Assembly (NCBI GenBank): GCA_018667205.1 | Contig: JABIVN010000233.1 | Location: 1 to 5,977 of the forward strand | Direction: 5' to 3' | Length of the DNA stretch: 5,977 nucleotides | Origin: Gammaproteobacteria bacterium | GTDB lineage: Bacteria > Pseudomonadota > Gammaproteobacteria > Pseudomonadales > Azotimanducaceae | In this document: in pieces, positions 1 through 5,977 of the stretch | How positions within the stretch are numbered: the first letter of the stretch is position 1 | Layout: each line of letters opens with the position of its first letter | Notes under the pieces: model-generated | What the model was told of the DNA's origin: nothing | The model's database searches: none | What the model saw: the letters and a program-made list of their open reading frames with translations, nothing else | Made by a program: the position numbers and the translations under genes

Positions 1-129
1 ATTGGATATATCGCTGAAACCGTGAGTATCTCAGCAGGGTTGGTAACCAGCGGTATTATCCTGTGCCTCAGCACCTTGCTTCTCGGCGCCCTTATGCCCA
101 AAGTCAGGGCCATTAACATCGGTTATTAG
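1..129 (+). CDS. C-terminal end of a membrane transporter, probably MFS (partial)
   Basis: Frame 1 is open from the left edge to a TAG stop at 127-129, giving 42 residues of a protein whose start lies outside the window. The fragment begins GYIAETVSISAGLV and holds one long hydrophobic stretch (about residues 9-33, rich in Leu, Ile and Gly). A short basic tail, MPKVRAINIGY, follows. A last transmembrane helix closed by Pro and a few basic residues is typical of the twelfth helix of major facilitator superfamily permeases, in which case the tail would be cytoplasmic. That family call is inference from one helix; another polytopic permease would look similar. No substrate can be proposed. The stop lies 8 bases before the next start, so cotranscription with the downstream membrane protein and mpl is plausible. 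Confidence 0.5.
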   Translation: MGYIAETVSISAGLVTSGIILCLSTLLLGALMPKVRAINIGY

Positions 130-137
130 AGACTAGT

Positions 138-653
138 ATGTTGCAGATAATTAACTTTTTTTGGCAGATTTGCCTGCTACGTGAGAGCCCAGAGGGGCTT
201 CCATCATCCAGGTTCTCGACAGGCGCGACATTTCTGACCTACCTCGCCATCGCACTTGGCGTCGTAATACTAACCCGACCGGATCAACCCCTGTCAACGA
301 TCACGGGAACACTCGCCATCGGTTTAACTCTTCAGGCTGGCGTGACGTTCCTGCTCCTGCAGTTCAAAGGTTATCGGCATCGGTTTAACGCCACCTGGTC
401 AGCACTTCTCGGCGCCAATACCATTATGCTACTGATACTGCTCCCTTTTAATTTTATCATCCTTAACTCGGACAACGACGCAGTCTTAATGTTCGCAGAT
501 TCTGCCACCTGGGTTTGCCTAGGCTGGTGGCTGGCTATTGCTGGTTATATCTATCACAAGTCAATTGAAGTCAGTGTTTTTCAAGGAGCCGTTATCGCAT
601 TCCTGATCGAGTTCATCGGCGTCATCATCGCCTTCAACCTTTTCCCAAGATAA
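138..653 (+). CDS. uncharacterised five-helix inner-membrane protein encoded just before mpl
   Basis: This 171-residue protein is not one I can name. It has a short amphipathic N-terminus (FFWQICLLRESPEGLPSS) followed by about five hydrophobic segments at residues 29-46, 53-75, 86-109, 123-139 and 147-168. There is no cleavable signal peptide. The stretch from FKGYRHRF (76-83) into helix 3, which ends in LLPF, resembles small Yip1-like or otherwise uncharacterised membrane proteins of Gammaproteobacteria. That is an impression, not a search result. The ATG at 138 is chosen because AGAG at 128-131 is a fair ribosome binding site 6 bases upstream and because it lies just after the preceding stop. 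The TAA stop shares one base with the ATG of mpl, so translation is probably coupled. A link to the envelope or to peptidoglycan recycling is a guess from position only. Confidence 0.8.
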   Translation: MLQIINFFWQICLLRESPEGLPSSRFSTGATFLTYLAIALGVVILTRPDQPLSTITGTLAIGLTLQAGVTFLLLQFKGYRHRFNATWSALLGANTIMLLILLPFNFIILNSDNDAVLMFADSATWVCLGWWLAIAGYIYHKSIEVSVFQGAVIAFLIEFIGVIIAFNLFPR

Positions 654-2023
654 TGATGAACATTCATATTCTTGGTATTTGCGGCACGTTAATGGGCAGT
701 ATCGCTTTGTTGGCAAGGGAACTTGGGCACCAGGTCACCGGAACCGACGAGAACGTGTACCCGCCCATGAGCACTCAACTGGAGAATGCCGGGATAAGAC
801 TCTCAGCCGGCTATACGGCTGAATGTATACCGACAGGAACAGAACTCGTCATCGTCGGAAATGCCAACCTGCCGAGGGGAAACGCGGCCCTGGAAGCCGT
901 CATGAACAGGCGCATAGCGTACACTTCAGGTGCCGAGTGGCTGGGCAGATACCTTCTAGCGGATCGTTGGGTCATTGCGGTCGCTGGAACACACGGCAAG
1001 ACAACCACAACCTCAATGATTAGTTGGATACTCGAGTACGCTGGGCTGAATCCCGGCTTCCTGATCGGCGGGATTCCACACAACTTTGAACAACCTTCCA
1101 GGCTCGGCAATGGCCCCTTCTTTGTCATAGAAGCGGACGAATACGACACATCCTACTTCGACCGAAGATCCAAATTCCTGCACTACCGACCAAGAACGCT
1201 GGTAATGAATAACCTCGAATTTGACCATGCAGACATTTTTGAAAACCTTGATGCCATCAAAGCACAATTTCACCTGCTACTCCGATCGGTTCCCAGTGAA
1301 GGCCTGGTCATACATCCAGAAGATGATGCGAACCTGCTAGACGTCATAGAGCAAGGATGCTGGACACCAACCCTTACTATCGGCGGAGAGCAACTCAATG
1401 CCAAACTGCACAGCGAAGACGGCTCAAATTTTACAGTGGTTCTTGAAGGAAAACCCAAAGGCGATGTTTCATGGTCAATGACCGGCAATCACAATATCAG
1501 CAATGCGCTATCTGCAATTGCTGCAGCCCGGCACGTAGGCGTCTCGCCCGAGGTTGCCTGCGAAGCGCTTTCAGCCTTTGAGGGCGTAAAAAGGCGAATG
1601 GAACTGATTCATTCCGAACTAACCCACGCCAGACCGAACCTTCATATCTATGACGACTTCGCTCACCATCCAACTGCAATAGACACCACACTGGCGGGTT
1701 TAAGGAACAAGGTAGGTAGCGAACGGATTCTTGCCATCATTGAACCTGCGTCTCACACCATGAAACTCGGTATTCACGAATCAACCCTGGCGAACAGCGC
1801 CAGGCACGCGGACCAGACCATCTGGTTTCAACCGGCCAGCGTCAAATGGGATATGCAAAAGCTTGCCGATGGAAATATGAGTCTTGCAAGTGACATTGAA
1901 GAGCTCGTTACGAAGGTTGTCCAGGAAATCACAACGAGACACTCGAATCTGCACGTCGTGATCATGAGCAACGGCGCTTTTTCTGGGTTTCACAAACAGC
2001 TCATAGAACACATTGCTGCCTGA
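653..2023 (+). CDS. mpl: UDP-N-acetylmuramate:L-Ala-gamma-D-Glu-meso-DAP ligase (murein tripeptide recycling)
   Basis: Mpl is a cytoplasmic Mur-type ligase. It uses ATP to join the recycled tripeptide L-Ala-gamma-D-Glu-meso-DAP to UDP-MurNAc, bypassing MurC, MurD and MurE. The 456 residues match E. coli Mpl in length and order. A Rossmann-like UDP-binding start is seen as HILGICGTLMGSIA (residues 5-18), and NVYPPMS is at 34-40. The ATP P-loop GTHGKTTTTS is at 112-121, EADEYDTSYFD at 160-170 and NNLEFDHADIF at 186-196. The central domain ends with GNHNISNA (279-286 region), and the C-terminal domain carries DDFAHHPTAI at 334-343. These features separate it from MurC. Two ATGs lie in tandem at 653 and 656; starting at 656 would give MNIHILGICGT, closer to the usual N-terminus. 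The upstream gene ends TAATG, a one-base overlap, and only a weak AAGA precedes it, so translational coupling is likely. Some conserved positions differ, for example EPASHTMK at 364-371 where E. coli has EPRSNTMK. Confidence 0.96.
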   Translation: MMNIHILGICGTLMGSIALLARELGHQVTGTDENVYPPMSTQLENAGIRLSAGYTAECIPTGTELVIVGNANLPRGNAALEAVMNRRIAYTSGAEWLGRYLLADRWVIAVAGTHGKTTTTSMISWILEYAGLNPGFLIGGIPHNFEQPSRLGNGPFFVIEADEYDTSYFDRRSKFLHYRPRTLVMNNLEFDHADIFENLDAIKAQFHLLLRSVPSEGLVIHPEDDANLLDVIEQGCWTPTLTIGGEQLNAKLHSEDGSNFTVVLEGKPKGDVSWSMTGNHNISNALSAIAAARHVGVSPEVACEALSAFEGVKRRMELIHSELTHARPNLHIYDDFAHHPTAIDTTLAGLRNKVGSERILAIIEPASHTMKLGIHESTLANSARHADQTIWFQPASVKWDMQKLADGNMSLASDIEELVTKVVQEITTRHSNLHVVIMSNGAFSGFHKQLIEHIAA

Positions 2024-2024
2024 C

Positions 2025-2053
2025 TTGACCCATCTGGAAACTTCTTAAATACT
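2025..2053 (+). promoter_or_regulatory. possible sigma70 promoter for the hybrid kinase gene
   Basis: TTGACC at 2025-2030 matches five of six bases of the -35 consensus. AATACT at 2048-2053, 17 bases later, matches four of six of the -10 consensus. The pair begins two bases after the mpl stop and would put a transcript start about 20 bases before the kinase ATG at 2081. The gap is only 57 bases, and such matches arise by chance, so this is a candidate only. The kinase could also be read through from mpl. Confidence 0.35.
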
Positions 2054-2080
2054 GGTGCACTGCACTCGGAATCGGCCAGC

Positions 2081-4678
2081 ATGAAGGACACGATAGACGT
2101 AATATCCTGCGCGCACCTGGATTGGATCTTCGATCTTTGCAGACGAAGAGCAATCCACCTGCAACTAATCACAAGTGGCTGCCCTTTTTCGCTGGAACAC
2201 CTCACTGATCAGACCCAAACCATTCCCTGGGATACCTTTCTGGATCTGGTTTCCCGGACAGGGAGATTTTTCGATGAGGACGGTCTCAGGGAGATTGGCA
2301 GGCATTCCTGGAAGTCACCACGACTGATGGTACATGCCAGTTTAGGGCGGGTCATGTTTACACCATTCGATCAGTTCCTAAGCATGTACGGTACAGGCGG
2401 TTACTGCGCGCGCCACTTCCCAATTGAAACTACGATAAGCCAATTGTCAGACACACAAATCGATATCTGGCTAAAACCCAAACATGATCTGGCTATCAGC
2501 AAAGCCTTTTACACCATTTTTGCTGGACAGATAGAAAACCTTACAACCGCCATTGGACTCCCTCGATCCAGGGTGACGATGAAGTTTCGGGGCAGGTCAG
2601 CGAAATACTCAGTAACAATCCACAAAACCAGTTTACCCGTCTCTGTCTTTCGACAACTAAATCGTTGGCTTAACGCATCGAGAATGATCAGGCGAGAATT
2701 TTCAGGGATTCAGGAACGGCTAGAAAATCAGGCCAGCGATTACCAAAGGTCTTTTTCAGACAGGGAATCTACGCTCAACAGACTCAGCCAGAAGCTAGGC
2801 TTTTTTGAAATTGCCGGAGACCATCTCCCGAACATAGTATGGACGATGACACCAGGCGGAGATGCCATCTTTATTACCGCCATAGCCCGGCAACTGGGTT
2901 ACCAGCAAAACGAGATAACCCTCAGGAATATCGTGAGCCCTATTCAAATGAAGGCCCTCGCGAAATTGGTTGACTCAGTACTTCAATCATCTATCCCTGA
3001 CGACAAAGCCCTGCTAGACGTTAGGGCACCTTCAATGGAACTGGAGGCCAAACACAAGCTGGGACACTACATCCGACTTGTCGTACAGGTAACCCCAGGT
3101 CACCAAGAAAAAGGGTCATCAGACACAAGGCATCTCGCCATTTGTGTCGCTACCGATGTCACCGATAGACATAGACTCCTGGACGCTCTCGACTGGCAGA
3201 CAAAGAACCTTCAGGCCATCAGCGACCTATCCATGGATGCTATTTTTACCCTGGGACGGGATGAACAAATCATTGCCGCAAACCCTGCCGCCTATGCGAT
3301 TTTTGGCTACCAGAGCCCAGAGCTTATAGGCAAGCACGTGACAGACCTGCTGCCTCAATCGCTGGAAAATTCTCATTACGGCATCAGGAAGGACCGTTCA
3401 GCACTACCATTACAGATTATTACTCCCTATGAAAAATTGACTCAATCTATCAACAAAATTTATGTTGTCAGGGACATGACGAGCAGCACTCTATTTCAGA
3501 AAAAAAAACAGTCGCTCGAAAGACAGATTCAGGCTCTACAGAAAACAGATTCTATCGGCCAACTTGCCAGTGGGATCGTCCATGATTTTAATAATCTGTT
3601 GGTCGCTATCCTGGGACTAACCGACCTAGCCTTGAAGTCAGTCACAAAAGAAGCGCTTAATGAAAGACTAGGAGACATCAGAAAAACCGGTGAACTAGGA
3701 AAAGACATGACTCAGCGGCTGCTCAACTTCAGCAGAAAGAAGGAAACCAGCTTTAAATTAAAGGATTCTAACGAAACAATAAAGGGATCCATGACCGTGA
3801 TCTCCCGCCTGATGCCAGAGTCCATCAAAGTGGAGCTCCTCATCAATGAGACACCTATTTATCTTCTTGCGGATCACACACAAATCGAGCAGATTCTAAT
3901 CAACCTTGCCATCAATGCTCGAGACGCGATGCCAAACGGCGGAACGATCCAGATCCGCACTAACAACATCCCCGGCGATAAAGAATCCCAAACCCATAGT
4001 GCCGGACAACTCTTACTAGAAGTCTGTGATACCGGCACGGGAATGGATCAACAGACGCAGCAGCAAATATTTGAACCCCTATACACCAGCAAACCTGAGG
4101 GCCAAGGTACTGGCCTTGGCCTGTCAGTCGTTGCCAGCATCATAGAGCATCATCAGGGAACGATTAACGTTAAGTCGGCGTTAGGTATCGGAACGACTTT
4201 TCAGGTTTTGCTACCAGCAATATCACCCCAGCGAAAAGCCCTAGCGGCCGATTCATCCGCGACTGTCCAGAGGTGCTCAGAAACTATCCTGATCGTTGAA
4301 AACAACCCAAAGGACAGGAACCTAGCCAGGTTAATCCTCGCCGGCGCGGGTTATAACATTCTCGAAGAATCGAATGGCGCCAACGCTGTCGCCACTTATC
4401 TCGACAACGCTGAATCGATAGATCTGGTACTTTTGGACGTAGTACTGCCACAAATGGGAGGGGTTGAAGCAGCAGAAAAAATCTCAGCACAGTATCCAAA
4501 CGTTAATATCATCTTCACCAGCGGCTACCCGAAAGGCAACCAACAGACAAAATCAGCCATTAAGACTGGCAAACCCGTAATCCAAAAACCGTTTGGCGTT
4601 GATCTACTCAGATCCAAAATTCGAGCAGCATTGAACAACAAAAGTAATAAGGAATCGCGAACTGGCCAGAGGCGGTAG
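2081..4678 (+). CDS. soluble hybrid sensor histidine kinase (sensor region-PAS-PAS-HisKA-HATPase-receiver)
   Basis: This 865-residue orphan hybrid kinase has no transmembrane segment, so it should sense a cytoplasmic signal. Residues 1-185 form an alpha/beta region I cannot name securely. It has IPWDTFLDLVSR near 48-59 and GLPRSRV near 159-165, in a layout like effector-binding domains of the AraC arabinose_bd or heme-NO/V4R kind. A charged helix, likely coiled coil, spans about 197-240. PAS 1 covers about 241-363, ending in ATDVTDRHRL. PAS 2 covers about 375-467, with IIAANPAAYAIFGY and VVRDMTS. HisKA begins at SIGQLASGIVHDFNNLL, with phosphoacceptor His501. HATPase_c has an N box with Asn608 and Asn612, G1 DTGTGM at 650-655, FEPLYTSK at 664-671 and GQGTGLGLS at 674-682. 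The receiver (734-850) has Asp786 in LVLLDVVLP, Thr813 and Lys836. Its acidic pair is Glu740-Asn741, which is unusual. The ATG at 2081 follows only a weak CGGA; the next Met is residue 83, inside the sensor region. Signal and output are unknown. Confidence 0.9.
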   Translation: MKDTIDVISCAHLDWIFDLCRRRAIHLQLITSGCPFSLEHLTDQTQTIPWDTFLDLVSRTGRFFDEDGLREIGRHSWKSPRLMVHASLGRVMFTPFDQFLSMYGTGGYCARHFPIETTISQLSDTQIDIWLKPKHDLAISKAFYTIFAGQIENLTTAIGLPRSRVTMKFRGRSAKYSVTIHKTSLPVSVFRQLNRWLNASRMIRREFSGIQERLENQASDYQRSFSDRESTLNRLSQKLGFFEIAGDHLPNIVWTMTPGGDAIFITAIARQLGYQQNEITLRNIVSPIQMKALAKLVDSVLQSSIPDDKALLDVRAPSMELEAKHKLGHYIRLVVQVTPGHQEKGSSDTRHLAICVATDVTDRHRLLDALDWQTKNLQAISDLSMDAIFTLGRDEQIIAANPAAYAIFGYQSPELIGKHVTDLLPQSLENSHYGIRKDRSALPLQIITPYEKLTQSINKIYVVRDMTSSTLFQKKKQSLERQIQALQKTDSIGQLASGIVHDFNNLLVAILGLTDLALKSVTKEALNERLGDIRKTGELGKDMTQRLLNFSRKKETSFKLKDSNETIKGSMTVISRLMPESIKVELLINETPIYLLADHTQIEQILINLAINARDAMPNGGTIQIRTNNIPGDKESQTHSAGQLLLEVCDTGTGMDQQTQQQIFEPLYTSKPEGQGTGLGLSVVASIIEHHQGTINVKSALGIGTTFQVLLPAISPQRKALAADSSATVQRCSETILIVENNPKDRNLARLILAGAGYNILEESNGANAVATYLDNAESIDLVLLDVVLPQMGGVEAAEKISAQYPNVNIIFTSGYPKGNQQTKSAIKTGKPVIQKPFGVDLLRSKIRAALNNKSNKESRTGQRR

Positions 4679-4801
4679 GCACTTGCAGCGAAATCTCGAC
4701 GGCAACTGGTTAGACCTGCCACCCGAATTTGGCTAACATGTGCGCCCCCCGCGGCCCACTCCGTGCTCAATAATGCCCATAACAAAGAGTTAATACTGTC
4801 G
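4679..4801 (+). other. intergenic region between the hybrid kinase and argS
   Basis: These 123 bases hold no gene I can support. There is no strong hairpin followed by a T run, so no Rho-independent terminator is visible after the kinase. An AATAAT at 4769-4774 matches five of six -10 bases, but the GC-rich stretch at 4741-4757 offers no -35 at the right distance, so a promoter for argS cannot be assigned firmly. AAAGAG at 4784-4789 is a possible, rather distant ribosome binding site for argS. Confidence 0.4.
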
Positions 4802-5977
4802 ATGAACCTAAAGAAGTATCTTGATAGAGAGTTCGAGAACGGACTACGATCACTTGGTGCAACAGACGCGCCCGCTGTCGTTAAGCAAGCTAGCAAACCA
4901 GCGTTCGGTCACTACCAGGCCAATGGTGTTATGGGCGCTGCAAAAAAGCGGAAGTCCAACCCCAGAGAACTAGCCCAGTCACTGGTTGATTTGATAGCGG
5001 GCTCAAAGGCACTAAAAGGGGTCGCTGAATATGAAATCGCCGGACCCGGATTCATCAACATTACGCTAACACCCGCATTTATCCAGGCTGAACTCGACCG
5101 GAATGCGCAAGACCCAAGGCTTGGGGTACCACTCAATACAGCCCGAAAAATACTGATCGACTATTCTTCTCCTAATCTAGCCAAGGAAATGCACATTGGT
5201 CATCTCCGTTCTACTGCTATCGGCGACGCCAATGTGCGAATTCTCGAGTTTTTAGGACATGACGTTGTCAGAGCGAATCACGTCGGTGACTGGGGAGCCC
5301 AGTTTGGCAGTCTGCTGGCTTACATGGACAAGCTTGAACAGACGGGCCAAGCACTCGCGACAGAATTAAAGGACCTCGAGGTTTTTTACCAGAGGGCCAG
5401 CGAGCTATTCAAAACCGATGAGAAGTTCGCAGTCCGTGCGAGGGAATTCGTTGTTCGTTTACAATCGGGCGACGAAAAATGCCTGAGTTTATGGGAACGT
5501 TTCATTAACGAGTCAATTCGCCACTGCCAGGCTATCTATGATCTGCTTGACATCTCCTTGACCGCAAATGACGTGCGTGCAGAGAGCGCCTACAACGAGG
5601 TTTTGGGGTCCACCATAGAAAAGCTCGAAGCAAAGGGACTTGTAGTAATTTCAGACGGCGCAAAATGCGTCTTCATGGATGAATTTACGGGTAAGGATGA
5701 CAAACCGCTTCCAGCGATTGTGCAAAAATCGGACGGCGGCTATCCCTACATGGCGACAGACCTTGCCGCGGCAGAATACCGCGGCCAGACCCTTCTCGTC
5801 GATGAGGCTCTGTATTTCGTTGACGGACGACAATCGCTCCACTTGAGCCAGCTGTATGCTATTGCACGCGCAGCCGGTTTCATCGACGAACACCAAGTAT
5901 TCAGCCATATCCCATTCGGCACTATTTTGAACAAGGAAGGGACACCCTTTAAAACGCGGGACGGCGGAGCCGTAAAG
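4802..5977 (+). CDS. argS: arginyl-tRNA synthetase (partial, runs off the right edge)
   Basis: ArgS is the cytoplasmic class I synthetase that charges tRNA-Arg with arginine using ATP. The frame stays open from ATG 4802 to the last base, giving 392 residues. E. coli ArgS is about 577 residues, so roughly 185 are missing, mainly the C-terminal helical anticodon-binding domain. The N-terminal Add1 domain (about 1-110) is present, with FGHYQANGVMGAAKK at 35-49 and IAGPGFINI at 79-87. The catalytic core starts at ILIDYSSPNLAKEM (117-130) and has the HIGH signature at 131-134 followed by LRSTAIGD. ANHVGDWGAQFG is at 158-169, LQSGDE at 220-225 and QKSDGGYPYMATDLA at 308-322. The loop replacing the KMSKS motif reads TPFKTRDGG at 381-389, as in E. 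coli-type enzymes. This start is preferred because the protein then begins MNLKKYL, like known ArgS proteins, with AAAGAG 12 bases upstream. An in-frame GTG at 4763 would add a 13-codon extension with no family match. Confidence 0.97.
   Translation, partial: MNLKKYLDREFENGLRSLGATDAPAVVKQASKPAFGHYQANGVMGAAKKRKSNPRELAQSLVDLIAGSKALKGVAEYEIAGPGFINITLTPAFIQAELDRNAQDPRLGVPLNTARKILIDYSSPNLAKEMHIGHLRSTAIGDANVRILEFLGHDVVRANHVGDWGAQFGSLLAYMDKLEQTGQALATELKDLEVFYQRASELFKTDEKFAVRAREFVVRLQSGDEKCLSLWERFINESIRHCQAIYDLLDISLTANDVRAESAYNEVLGSTIEKLEAKGLVVISDGAKCVFMDEFTGKDDKPLPAIVQKSDGGYPYMATDLAAAEYRGQTLLVDEALYFVDGRQSLHLSQLYAIARAAGFIDEHQVFSHIPFGTILNKEGTPFKTRDGGAVK

Noticed and set aside
811..1149. Minus-strand open frame of 112 codons inside mpl
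   Set aside because: It lies wholly opposite the strongly supported mpl coding frame, shows no recognisable domain and looks like a shadow of mpl codon use.
4701..4720. Imperfect hairpin GGCA-act-GGT / ACC-TGCC after the kinase gene
   Set aside because: It has a 3-base bulge, a 3-base loop and no following T run, so it is not supported as a Rho-independent terminator.
4710..4739. TTAGAC with TAACAT 18 bases later as a promoter for argS
   Set aside because: The -35 matches only two of six bases and the -10 four of six, no better than chance in such a region.
4525..4896. Minus-strand open frame of 123 codons across the kinase-argS gap
   Set aside because: It is antisense to the end of the kinase receiver and the start of argS, both well supported. 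Its product is low in recognisable features and has no plausible start site.
4912..5136. Minus-strand open frame of 74 codons inside argS
   Set aside because: It is antisense to the conserved Add1 domain of ArgS, which is clearly the coding strand.
5651..5908. Minus-strand open frame of 85 codons, with a second overlapping one at 5746-5934
   Set aside because: Both are opposite conserved ArgS catalytic sequence and overlap each other in different frames; neither resembles a protein family.

Overview
The window reads as chromosomal DNA from a gammaproteobacterium of moderate base composition (near 50 % GC by eye, not computed). The evidence is an Mpl murein-recycling ligase and an ArgS that both follow the E. 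coli proteins motif by motif. Every supported gene lies on the + strand. I see no RNA gene, mobile element, CRISPR array or attachment site.

Layout. Bases 1-129 are the last 42 codons of an integral membrane protein, probably a major facilitator transporter. An uncharacterised five-helix membrane protein follows (138-653). It overlaps by one base (TAATG) the gene for Mpl (653-2023), the ligase that reattaches recycled murein tripeptide to UDP-MurNAc. These three genes are close enough to form one transcription unit. After a 57-base gap with a possible sigma70 promoter comes a large soluble hybrid sensor histidine kinase (2081-4678). Its order is an N-terminal sensor-like region, coiled coil, two PAS-like domains, HisKA, HATPase_c and receiver. 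After 123 bases without a clear terminator, argS (arginyl-tRNA synthetase) begins at 4802 and runs off the right edge.

How the genes relate. Mpl works in cell-wall recycling, and the membrane protein coupled to it may be linked to the envelope, though only position suggests this. The kinase is an orphan with no separate response regulator in view, and nothing in the window identifies its signal or target. ArgS is a housekeeping gene.

Most worth a second look is the kinase. Its N-terminal region is not confidently assignable, its second PAS domain looks shortened, its receiver has Asn where an Mg2+-binding Asp is expected, and an A9 tract lies just before the phosphoacceptor domain. Mpl also departs from consensus in several otherwise conserved motifs. 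I found no convincing new multi-gene system; most of the window is ordinary core genome.
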